The translations under genes and the position numbers were made by a program. Source: Faecalibacterium sp. (lineage in GTDB: Bacteria; Bacillota; Clostridia; Oscillospirales; Ruminococcaceae). Taken from it: a stretch of 16,438 bases of DNA. How positions within the stretch are numbered: the first letter of the stretch is position 1; each line of letters opens with the position of its first letter. The notes beneath the pieces were generated by a model. It made no database searches. It was not told where the DNA came from and saw nothing but the letters and a program-made list of their open reading frames with translations. The stretch is taken from positions 1 through 16,438 of the forward strand of contig JAHHRL010000020.1 in the NCBI GenBank assembly GCA_020025825.1. Direction: 5' to 3'. Shown here in pieces: positions 8,563 to 14,589 of the stretch.

Positions 8563-8596
8563 AATTCCCGCAGAACATAACCTTCCTGCGGGAATT
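8563..8596 (-). promoter_or_regulatory. intercistronic stem-loop, possible partial terminator
   Basis: An 11-bp GC-rich perfect stem (8563-8573 with 8586-8596) has a 12-base loop. It lies in the 94-base gap between the second secreted NEAT-like gene and the large membrane NEAT gene, the widest gap in the operon. In the minus-strand RNA it is followed by a pyrimidine-rich but U-poor stretch, so full termination is doubtful. Partial termination or protection of the upstream mRNA end is more likely. Confidence 0.55.
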
Positions 8597-8619
8597 CCAG
8601 TTGTTTTATGTGTTATCTG

Positions 8620-9561
8620 TTATTTCCCGGCAAAATAGCTGATGCTGAAGTTTGCAGTACCAGTGTAGTTACCGGCAGCAGCAGTCTTCACATCATTGGC
8701 AGCTACGGTAAAGTTGCCCTTCAGGGTAGTAGAGTTGCTTGCCTTTTGAGTACCGAAATCGTTAGCGAATGCCAGCTTGTTCTCACCGCTGACCAGTTCA
8801 CCTGCGGCATCGGTGCTTACCTGAACGTAGCCATTGCCCATATTCTCGGCGGTGACACCTACCTCATAAGCAACAGTGTTGTCCTTTTCAGCAGACAATG
8901 TACCCATGGAAACACTCTCAGGAATTGTGACGGTATAGCTGGCAGCGGGTGCAGCCACATCTGCTGTCACATTCATGGATTTGCTTGTGGTTTCGGTGGG
9001 CTCAACCGGTGCAGCTGCTGCCTTAATGTCGGTCAGCTTAATACGGAAGTTTACCGTGGTTTTCATAACTGCATTTACAAATGCAGTTGCCGCAGCCGGC
9101 TCAGTTGCCAGGCTGTCCAGCTTTGCAGTCGGAATATTAAAAGTCATCACCTGCGTAGGAATCGCCTTGCCGGCCTCTACACCAAAGCCCGCATTGGTTT
9201 CATCCATTTCACGAACAGGCTTGCTGGTAATATCAGATGCTGCTTTATACTGCACACCGTCCAGCGTCATAACCATGTCCTTCAGTGTTCCGTCGGGAGC
9301 TACGTCCCCGAAAGCCGGTACAGGGAAAGCCGCATATACCTTTACTTCTGCGTTCTCGCCCTTTACAACAATATCTGCATCATGGTCAAACAGGACGTTG
9401 CACATACTGTTTTGCTCATTTGTTTCGTGCAGAAATGTTACCTTGCCATTGTAATTGGCATCACTGTAGGGGCCTGCCGCAAATGCGCTGACAGCTCCCA
9501 TGCTGGCAACCATTGCCAGCGTCATAATGCCTGCTGTAATCCGTTTAAGTGTCTTCTTCAT
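8620..9561 (-). CDS. secreted NEAT-like heme-binding protein, copy 2
   Basis: A 313-residue secreted protein. It has a signal peptide (1-28, AFA-AG), a NEAT-like domain (about 36-180), a short Thr-rich linker and a C-terminal beta module (about 195-311, ASYTVTIPESVSMGTL to NYTGTANFSISYF). The NEAT-like domain has SMCNVLF (Met53, Cys54), the beta-strand pattern of the family and, at the axial-ligand strand, VMKTTVNFRIKL with Met166 at the position normally held by Tyr. There is no sortase motif, membrane helix or lipobox, so it is either released as a hemophore or held to the wall through its C-terminal module. GGAGGTG seven bases before the ATG supports the start. It is clearly a tandem duplicate of the adjacent upstream gene. 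Confidence 0.82.
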   Translation of the reverse strand: MKKTLKRITAGIMTLAMVASMGAVSAFAAGPYSDANYNGKVTFLHETNEQNSMCNVLFDHDADIVVKGENAEVKVYAAFPVPAFGDVAPDGTLKDMVMTLDGVQYKAASDITSKPVREMDETNAGFGVEAGKAIPTQVMTFNIPTAKLDSLATEPAAATAFVNAVMKTTVNFRIKLTDIKAAAAPVEPTETTSKSMNVTADVAAPAASYTVTIPESVSMGTLSAEKDNTVAYEVGVTAENMGNGYVQVSTDAAGELVSGENKLAFANDFGTQKASNSTTLKGNFTVAANDVKTAAAGNYTGTANFSISYFAGK

Positions 9562-9595
9562 TTGAATGCACCTCCGTAAAATAAAGATTTATTGT

Positions 9596-9617
9596 GATTC
9601 ACCTCTCGGTGTGAATC
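9596..9617 (-). promoter_or_regulatory. short intercistronic stem-loop
   Basis: A 7-bp perfect inverted repeat (9596-9602 with 9611-9617) with an eight-base loop lies in the 62-base gap between the two tandem secreted NEAT-like genes. No U-tract follows it in the minus-strand RNA, so it is not a terminator; it may affect mRNA stability. The significance is uncertain. Confidence 0.3.
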
Positions 9618-9623
9618 CGAATT

Positions 9624-10574
9624 TTATGCTCCCGCAAAGTAACGGATAACAAAATCGGTTGTGCCGATATAGTTACCGCCTGCGGCCGCTTTGACCTCAT
9701 CTGCGGTCACTGTAAATTTGCCATTCAGTGTAGCGCTGCTTTGCGCCTGCTGCGTGCCAAAACTGTTAGTAAAGGATAGTGTATTTTTGCCGCAGTGCAG
9801 CTCGCCCAAGGTTGCCGCACTTACTTCAACATATCCCGTACCCATATTTTCTGTAGTAACATCTACCGTATAGCTTGTTTCATTTTCTTTTTCTGCAGAA
9901 AGCGTTCCCATTGCAATAGCTTCCGGAATGGTAACCGTATAGCTTGCCTCCGGTGCCCCTACACTGGCAGTCAACTGCATACTCTTTTCCGTTACTGCAT
10001 CGGGTGTTTCCGGTGGTAATGCTTCCGCCTCTACCAACTGTAAATCCGTTAATTTCAGGCGGAACTTCATATTTTTATTCATCACCACATTTACAAAAGC
10101 TGTTACAGGGGCGCCGCCGGAAAGACTGTCCAGTTTTTCTACAGGAATTGTAAACGTCAAAATCTGTGTAGTTAACTGAGCACCGGCTTTAACACCGAAC
10201 ATCAACCCCGTTTGGTCCATCGTACGAACCGGCTTTGTAGTAATATCCGATTCCGCTGTATAACTGACGCCATCTAAGGTCATAATCACATCTTTCGTAG
10301 TTCCGTCTGCGCCTTGTCCCGCATACAAAGGAACCGGAAAAGCTGTATAGATACGGATTTCTGCCGTATCACCTTTAATTTTTACATCTGCATCCTGATC
10401 GAACAGTGCATTGCACATGCTTTCTTTATTTTTCTTCTCATGTAAAAATGCAATTTTCGCAGTGTAACTGCCATTCTGGTATGGAGTAGCCGCAAACGCA
10501 TTGAAGCTGCCTAATGCGAAAAGCAGAACTGCTGCCAGCCAACCGGCGGTAATCTGTTTCCATTTCTTGTTCAT
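9624..10574 (-). CDS. secreted NEAT-like heme-binding protein, copy 1
   Basis: A 316-residue secreted protein with the same layout as its downstream neighbour: signal peptide (1-28, AFA-AT), NEAT-like domain (about 36-178) and C-terminal beta module (about 200-314, ASYTVTIPEAIAMGTL to NYIGTTDFVIRYF). The helix motif is SMCNALF (Met53, Cys54) and the axial strand reads VVMNKNMKFRLKL, with Met165 in place of the canonical Tyr. The two copies agree over most of their length, so they arose by tandem duplication. They differ in the linker, which is Pro/Glu-rich here, and in an extra Cys261 within the beta module. AAAGGAA upstream of the ATG is the likely ribosome binding site. No wall or membrane anchor is visible. 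Confidence 0.82.
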   Translation of the reverse strand: MNKKWKQITAGWLAAVLLFALGSFNAFAATPYQNGSYTAKIAFLHEKKNKESMCNALFDQDADVKIKGDTAEIRIYTAFPVPLYAGQGADGTTKDVIMTLDGVSYTAESDITTKPVRTMDQTGLMFGVKAGAQLTTQILTFTIPVEKLDSLSGGAPVTAFVNVVMNKNMKFRLKLTDLQLVEAEALPPETPDAVTEKSMQLTASVGAPEASYTVTIPEAIAMGTLSAEKENETSYTVDVTTENMGTGYVEVSAATLGELHCGKNTLSFTNSFGTQQAQSSATLNGKFTVTADEVKAAAGGNYIGTTDFVIRYFAGA

Positions 10575-10624
10575 CTTCTAAAGTTCCTTTTTCCATATTG
10601 GCTGCCAGATTTTTCCGGCAAGAA

Positions 10625-11119
10625 TTATTCCGCCTTTAGCACACATTCTACTGATGCTCCGTTTTTAGGTGTAAAAGTATCATCTGTACTAAACGTGCTG
10701 TACTGCATCGTGATGGGATATTCTCCCGGAGCCAATGCTTTTTCCAGCTTGATGTGATACAGATGCTGTCCCGGCTCAATCAATTTTGACTCATAAATTT
10801 TTTCGCCGGTTTCGTCCAGAATAAACGTAATCTGGAAATGTACATCATTTTCCTCAGGGTTGTATAAGTCAATGTCCACTTCCTGCGTGTTAGCCGCAAT
10901 GGGAATTGTCGTATAGCCCGGAATCTTAATGCCTTTTGTCACAGAGGCTTCCTGCGTCTGCTGCGTTTGCTGTTCTTCAAACTCTGGAACAAAATCCTTT
11001 TCGTAGCTGGTTACGGGGCCTTTATTGGCCGCACGGTAGACAATCACACCGCCCACAATCAACAAAAGCGCAAGAATCCAAATAGCTCCGACCAAAAGTT
11101 TTTTTCGTTTTTCCTTCAT
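10625..11119 (-). CDS. small membrane-anchored extracytoplasmic beta-rich protein
   Basis: A 164-residue protein, the first gene of the operon. A basic N-terminus and one hydrophobic segment (about 8-29) without a clear cleavage site suggest a signal anchor. A Gln/Glu-rich tether follows, then a beta-rich domain (about 62-164) beginning IPGYTTIPIAANTQEVDIDLYNPEEN and ending in a P-NGA- strand. I know similar small proteins only as hypothetical neighbours of clostridial surface proteins that carry modules like the YTVTIPE module found in the next three genes. A role in assembling or retaining those proteins at the surface is therefore an inference. No heme-ligand pattern is recognised. GAGGAGG directly before the ATG supports the start. 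Confidence 0.75.
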   Translation of the reverse strand: MKEKRKKLLVGAIWILALLLIVGGVIVYRAANKGPVTSYEKDFVPEFEEQQTQQTQEASVTKGIKIPGYTTIPIAANTQEVDIDLYNPEENDVHFQITFILDETGEKIYESKLIEPGQHLYHIKLEKALAPGEYPITMQYSTFSTDDTFTPKNGASVECVLKAE

Positions 11120-11163
11120 CTTGTTCCTCCTCGGGCTGGTATCTACATATCATCTTTTTATGA

Positions 11164-11179
11164 GTTAGCAGCCGCTAAC
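11164..11179. promoter_or_regulatory. operator candidate 1 (downstream copy of the 16-bp inverted repeat)
   Basis: GTTAGCAGCCGCTAAC has two perfect 6-bp arms around a four-base spacer and is identical to the copy at 11231-11246. It lies in the operon leader, roughly 70 bases after the predicted start site. Size and symmetry are typical of TetR-family operators, and a TetR-type gene is divergently encoded nearby. Binding here could act as a roadblock or by looping with the second copy. The RNA could also fold as a hairpin. Confidence 0.75.
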
Positions 11180-11196
11180 CGATAGGCAAATAAATT

Positions 11197-11217
11197 CGCC
11201 TTCCCAGAAGAAAGGCG
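11197..11217 (-). other. leader stem-loop between the two operator copies
   Basis: A 6-bp GC-rich inverted repeat (11197-11202 with 11212-11217) has a nine-base loop. It lies in the predicted 130-base leader of the heme operon, between the two operator palindromes, each of which can also fold in RNA. No U-tract follows, so it is not a terminator. Confidence 0.35.
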
Positions 11218-11230
11218 TTCTACGTTTTTG

Positions 11231-11246
11231 GTTAGCAGCCGCTAAC
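11231..11246. promoter_or_regulatory. operator candidate 2 (copy covering the start site)
   Basis: This is a second, identical copy of GTTAGCAGCCGCTAAC, centre to centre 67 bp from the first. It begins nine bases past the -10 box of the operon promoter, so it covers about +3 to +18. A bound repressor would block initiation directly. This position relative to a perfect promoter is the strongest argument that the repeat is an operator. Confidence 0.82.
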
Positions 11247-11255
11247 TACAGTGGC

Positions 11256-11284
11256 ATTATATCCAGTATTCTATTAATTGTCAA
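11256..11284 (-). promoter_or_regulatory. consensus sigma-A promoter of the heme-uptake operon
   Basis: On the minus strand TTGACA (11279-11284) and TATAAT (11256-11261) are separated by exactly 17 bases, a full match to the sigma-A consensus. The predicted start site is near 11249, giving a leader of about 130 bases before the first gene. Such a strong promoter needs tight repression, which the two palindromes immediately downstream could provide. No Fur-type palindrome is recognised here. Confidence 0.88.
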
Positions 11285-11590
11285 GCACAAATTTATATTT
11301 GTTACTTTTATTTTTATCCGAAGGCTCTCTTTTGTGGCATTGCTGCCAACCAGATTTTTTTCGGTTCATCCATCCAATCAGTATCCATTTTGATATATTT
11401 GCAAGCGCAAAATCCCAAAATATCGTTTATTGAAAGCCGCTCTATCATCTAAGTTTTTAACTATATTATCCTATTTTTCTACTTTGGCAAACTGAGATTT
11501 TGTGTGTGCTTTTATATTCTTGTTTATCCGTATTTTCGCTAAACTCAGCTTGCAGCTGCATTTATAAAAAGTGCTTAACAATGTCAAAGC

Positions 11591-11620
11591 TTGCCCTCTG
11601 ACATATTTTGTTGCTATAAT
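11591..11620 (+). promoter_or_regulatory. promoter of the TetR-family regulator gene
   Basis: TTGCCC (11591-11596) and TATAAT (11615-11620) are 18 bases apart, 38 bases before the regulator's start codon. No copy of the 16-bp operator lies near it, so autoregulation by the same sites is not evident. The stretch between this promoter and the operon promoter (about 11290-11590) is AT-rich and shows no gene or other convincing element. Confidence 0.6.
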
Positions 11621-11657
11621 TTGTTCAGCGCATATTTCAAGTAGGAGGTGACAGTTT

Positions 11658-12218
11658 ATGTCCAATATGACCAAACAGGCATTGGAAGCGTCCCTGAAAA
11701 ATATTATGTTGAAAAAGCCACTGGATAAAATCACTATAAACGATATAACAGCAGATTGTGGCATCAGCCGAATGGCTTTTTACTATCACTTTAAGGATAT
11801 CTATGATTTGATTGAGTGGGTATGCGTAGAAGATGCTTCCAAAGCATTGCAGGGCAAAAAAAGTTATGATACATGGCACGAGGGGCTGCTGCAAATTTTT
11901 GAAGTAATATTAGAAAACAAGCAGTTTGTACTGAATGCCTATCGGTGCATCAGCCGTGACCAGATGGAAAGTTACCTGTATAAGCTTACTTATGCCCTGA
12001 TACGAGGGGTAGTGGACGAAAAAAGTCAGGGGATAAATATATCGGAACAAGACAAAGAATTTATTGCAGGCTTTTATAAATACAGTTTTGTGGGAATTAT
12101 ACTGGATTGGATTAAACAGGGCATGCACGAAGATTATCATATAATTGCAGAGAGAATCAGTACAACCATGCGTGGAAACGTTGCAAATTCCATTAAGAAC
12201 TTCTCCGCTGAAAATTAA
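11658..12218 (+). CDS. TetR/AcrR-family transcriptional regulator (DhaS-like)
   Basis: A 186-residue DNA-binding protein. The N-terminal helix-turn-helix (about 24-47) reads ITINDITADCGISRMAFYYHF, close to the TetR_N pattern. The rest resembles the DhaS-type C-terminal domain, with a conserved-looking tail GIILDWIKQGM near residue 154. AGGAGGTG precedes the ATG. It is divergent from the heme operon, whose promoter carries two identical palindromes of TetR-operator size, so it is the best candidate repressor of that operon. It could instead, or also, control the oleate hydratase gene downstream. The ligand is unknown; heme, or a fatty acid given the next gene, are both only possibilities. Confidence 0.9.
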   Translation: MSNMTKQALEASLKNIMLKKPLDKITINDITADCGISRMAFYYHFKDIYDLIEWVCVEDASKALQGKKSYDTWHEGLLQIFEVILENKQFVLNAYRCISRDQMESYLYKLTYALIRGVVDEKSQGINISEQDKEFIAGFYKYSFVGIILDWIKQGMHEDYHIIAERISTTMRGNVANSIKNFSAEN

Positions 12219-12232
12219 ATATTTACAAAACG

Positions 12233-12263
12233 GGCTCAATGATAAAAATTTTATCATTGAGCC
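12233..12263 (+). terminator. intrinsic terminator after the regulator gene
   Basis: A 15-base inverted repeat (12233-12247 with 12249-12263) starts 15 bases after the stop codon. The innermost pairs cannot form because the centre is one base, leaving roughly 11 bp and an A/T-rich loop. TATTTTA follows. It separates the regulator from the oleate hydratase gene. Confidence 0.8.
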
Positions 12264-12277
12264 TATTTTATAAATGT

Positions 12278-12323
12278 AAGTTTTCCATCAAACTGGGTAG
12301 TATATAACCATACGAGAAAACTT
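12278..12323 (+). promoter_or_regulatory. inverted repeat around a possible -10 box upstream of oleate hydratase
   Basis: AAGTTTTC (12278-12285) and GAAAACTT (12316-12323) are perfect 8-bp arms, 30 bases apart, flanking TATATAAC (12301-12308), which could be the -10 region. No good -35 box is seen at the proper distance, so the promoter may depend on an activator or be controlled through this repeat. The arms are AT-rich, so chance is a real alternative. Confidence 0.35.
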
Positions 12324-12353
12324 CCAACGCAAATCTGAAAGGTGGTTATCTTT

Positions 12354-14324
12354 ATGGCAAAGAATATTGGTAAAATCACACTCGCAGCTGCAGGTCTTGC
12401 AGGCGCAAGTGCCGCTGTGATTTTGGCTAAGAAAAAGCAGGATGAAAAAGAAGAAAGCACTGCAAGACGTGCAAAAAAGGCAAGCACTTATCGTAACACC
12501 GAGCTTGGCAAGCACGAAAAAAACAGCAAGGGCATCTATTACACCAACGGTAACTACGAAGCCTTTGCACGCCCTGAAAAGCCCGAAGGCGTTGACGACA
12601 AGAATGCCTATATTGTAGGCAGCGGCCTTGCCTCGCTGGCAGCAGCATGCTTCTTGGTTCGTGACGGTCAGATGCCCGGCTCCCACATTCACATTCTGGA
12701 GGCTATGGACATTGCCGGCGGTGCCTGCGATGGCATCAATGACCCCAGCCGTGGCTATATTATGCGTGGCGGCCGTGAAATGGAAAATCATTTCGAGTGC
12801 CTTTGGGATTTGTTCCACAGCATTCCCTCGCTGGAAATCCCCGGTGCATCGGTTTTGGACGAGTTCTATTGGCTGAACAAGCACGACCCGAACTACTCCC
12901 TGTGCCGTGCAACTGTCAACCGTGGCGAAGATGCCCACACCGACGGTAAGTTCAACCTTAGCCAGAAAGCCTGCATGGAAATCGTAAAGCTGTTTATGAC
13001 CAAGGACGAAGACCTTTATGATAAAACCATCGAAGACGTATTTGACGACGAGGTGTTTAACTCCACCTTCTGGCTGTATTGGCGTACTATGTTTGCATTT
13101 GAAAACTGGCACAGCGCATTGGAAATGAAGCTGTATTTCCAGCGTTTTATCCATCACATTGCCGGTCTGCCTGATTTCAGCGCCCTGAAGTTCACTCGTT
13201 ACAATCAGTACGAATCCCTGATTCTGCCCATGCAGAAGTATCTGGAAGATGCCGGCGTGGACTTCCAGTTTGGTACCGAGGTAACAAACGTCCTGTTTGA
13301 CATCAAGGGCGATAAAAAGGTAGCCACTGCAATTGAGTGCAAGGTAAACGGTGCCGAAAAGGGTATCTTGCTTACCGAGAATGACCTTGTATTTGTAACC
13401 AACGGCAGCTGCACCGAAGGCACCATTTATGGTGACCAGAACCATGCACCTAATGGTGATGCCGAAGTACGCACCAGTGGCTGCTGGAATTTGTGGAAGA
13501 ACATCGCTAAGCAGGACCCCGCATTCGGTCACCCTGAAAAGTTCTGCTCGGATGTCTCAAAGACCAACTGGGAATCTGCAACGGTTACCACGCTGGACGA
13601 CAAGATTATTCCCTATATCAGCAATATTTGTAAGCGTGACCCCCGAACCGGCAAGGTTGTTACCGGCGGTATCGTAAGCTGCAAGGACTCCAAGTGGCTG
13701 CTGAGCTGGACAATCAACCGTCAGGGTCAGTTTAAGGAGCAGGACCCCGAAAAGGTTTGTGTTTGGGTGTATGGCCTGTTTACCGATGTACCCGGCGATT
13801 ATATCAAAAAGCCCATGAGAGAATGCACCGGCAAGGAAATCACCGAAGAATGGCTGTATCACATCGGTGTGCCTGTTGAGGATATTCCGGATTTGGCCGA
13901 GAACAGCGCAGTTTGTGTTCCTACCATGATGCCTTATATCACTGCATTCTTTATGCCCCGCACAAAGGGTGACCGTCCTGACGTAATCCCTGATGGATGT
14001 GTAAACTTCGCTTTTCTGGGCCAGTTTGCCAATACTCCACGTGATACCGTGTTCACTACCGAGTATTCAGTCCGCACCGCAATGGAAGCCGTATATGGCC
14101 TGTTGGGTGTAGACCGTGGTGTGCCCGAGGTATGGGGCAGCGTATACGATGTGCGTGACCTGCTCGAAAGCTCTGTTTGCCTGATGGATGGCAAATCTCC
14201 GCTGGAAGTGGAGCTGCCCGGACCCTTGAATATGCTGAAAAAGCCGTTGCTGAAATTGATTAAGGGCACTGTGGTCGAAAAGGTATTACGTGACCACAAT
14301 ATAATCAAACCCGGTATGTTGTAA
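12354..14324 (+). CDS. ohyA: oleate hydratase (fatty acid double-bond hydratase, MCRA family)
   Basis: A 656-residue FAD-dependent enzyme that adds water across the cis-9 double bond of oleate or linoleate to give 10-hydroxy fatty acids. Family signatures are YYTNGNYEAFARPEKPEGV (62-80), the dinucleotide-binding IVGSGLASLAAACF (87-100), the FAD/catalytic-loop RGGREMENHFECLWD (138-152), and conserved FLGQFANTPRDTVFTTEYSVRTAMEAVY near residues 561-588. The ATG at 12354 is chosen because AAAGGTGG lies eight bases upstream; a GTG four codons earlier is inside that site. Most homologues start near the YYSNGNYEAF motif; here about 60 residues precede it, with a hydrophobic Ala-rich segment (8-25) and a Lys/Glu-rich stretch, suggesting membrane association. 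The gene is monocistronic between two terminators. Its role may be detoxification of host unsaturated fatty acids. Confidence 0.95.
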   Translation: MAKNIGKITLAAAGLAGASAAVILAKKKQDEKEESTARRAKKASTYRNTELGKHEKNSKGIYYTNGNYEAFARPEKPEGVDDKNAYIVGSGLASLAAACFLVRDGQMPGSHIHILEAMDIAGGACDGINDPSRGYIMRGGREMENHFECLWDLFHSIPSLEIPGASVLDEFYWLNKHDPNYSLCRATVNRGEDAHTDGKFNLSQKACMEIVKLFMTKDEDLYDKTIEDVFDDEVFNSTFWLYWRTMFAFENWHSALEMKLYFQRFIHHIAGLPDFSALKFTRYNQYESLILPMQKYLEDAGVDFQFGTEVTNVLFDIKGDKKVATAIECKVNGAEKGILLTENDLVFVTNGSCTEGTIYGDQNHAPNGDAEVRTSGCWNLWKNIAKQDPAFGHPEKFCSDVSKTNWESATVTTLDDKIIPYISNICKRDPRTGKVVTGGIVSCKDSKWLLSWTINRQGQFKEQDPEKVCVWVYGLFTDVPGDYIKKPMRECTGKEITEEWLYHIGVPVEDIPDLAENSAVCVPTMMPYITAFFMPRTKGDRPDVIPDGCVNFAFLGQFANTPRDTVFTTEYSVRTAMEAVYGLLGVDRGVPEVWGSVYDVRDLLESSVCLMDGKSPLEVELPGPLNMLKKPLLKLIKGTVVEKVLRDHNIIKPGML

Positions 14325-14387
14325 TTGTTCCGCATAGCAAAATCGAATAAAAGCGGTTCTGTTCATTTAAGTAAGAACTAAAAAAAT

Positions 14388-14432
14388 AAAAGCAGACACT
14401 CACTAAAGGGAAAAGTGGGTGTCTGCTTTTTT
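14388..14432 (+). terminator. intrinsic terminator after oleate hydratase
   Basis: A stem of about 17 bp with one G-T pair (14388-14404 with 14414-14430) has a nine-base loop and is followed by a run of T. It starts 63 bases after the stop codon. The following 155 bases, up to the next gene's ribosome binding site, show no clear promoter. Confidence 0.88.
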
Positions 14433-14589
14433 ATGTTTTAAGCCTGAACCGGTATTGTGTCCCCTTTTGTTTACACATCTAAAAAGCATCGTACATTGTG
14501 CCGTGCATAAAAGAACACATATCGGAGATGCCGCATAGGATGGCCTAGGGATACTTCCCATCATTATCTTATAACAGGAGGTAACGGAA

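Noticed and set aside
11164..11246. The two identical 16-bp repeats as a CRISPR or mobile-element end
   Set aside because: There are only two copies, each internally palindromic, tied to a promoter, with no target-site duplication, transposase or cas gene nearby.
11398..11411. TTTGC-N4-GCAAA inverted repeat in the gap upstream of the regulator
   Set aside because: It has short 5-bp arms, is a single copy and is far from both promoters. It does not resemble the twin operator.
11471..11894. Minus-strand open frames of 97 and 85 codons across the regulator start
   Set aside because: They overlap the helix-turn-helix region of the TetR-type gene and the promoter in front of it. No good ribosome binding site or domain is seen.
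12288..13532. Long open frame of 414 codons on the minus strand opposite oleate hydratase
   Set aside because: It lies entirely antisense to a clearly recognised enzyme gene with a strong ribosome binding site. Its composition looks like an antisense shadow and no family is recognisable.
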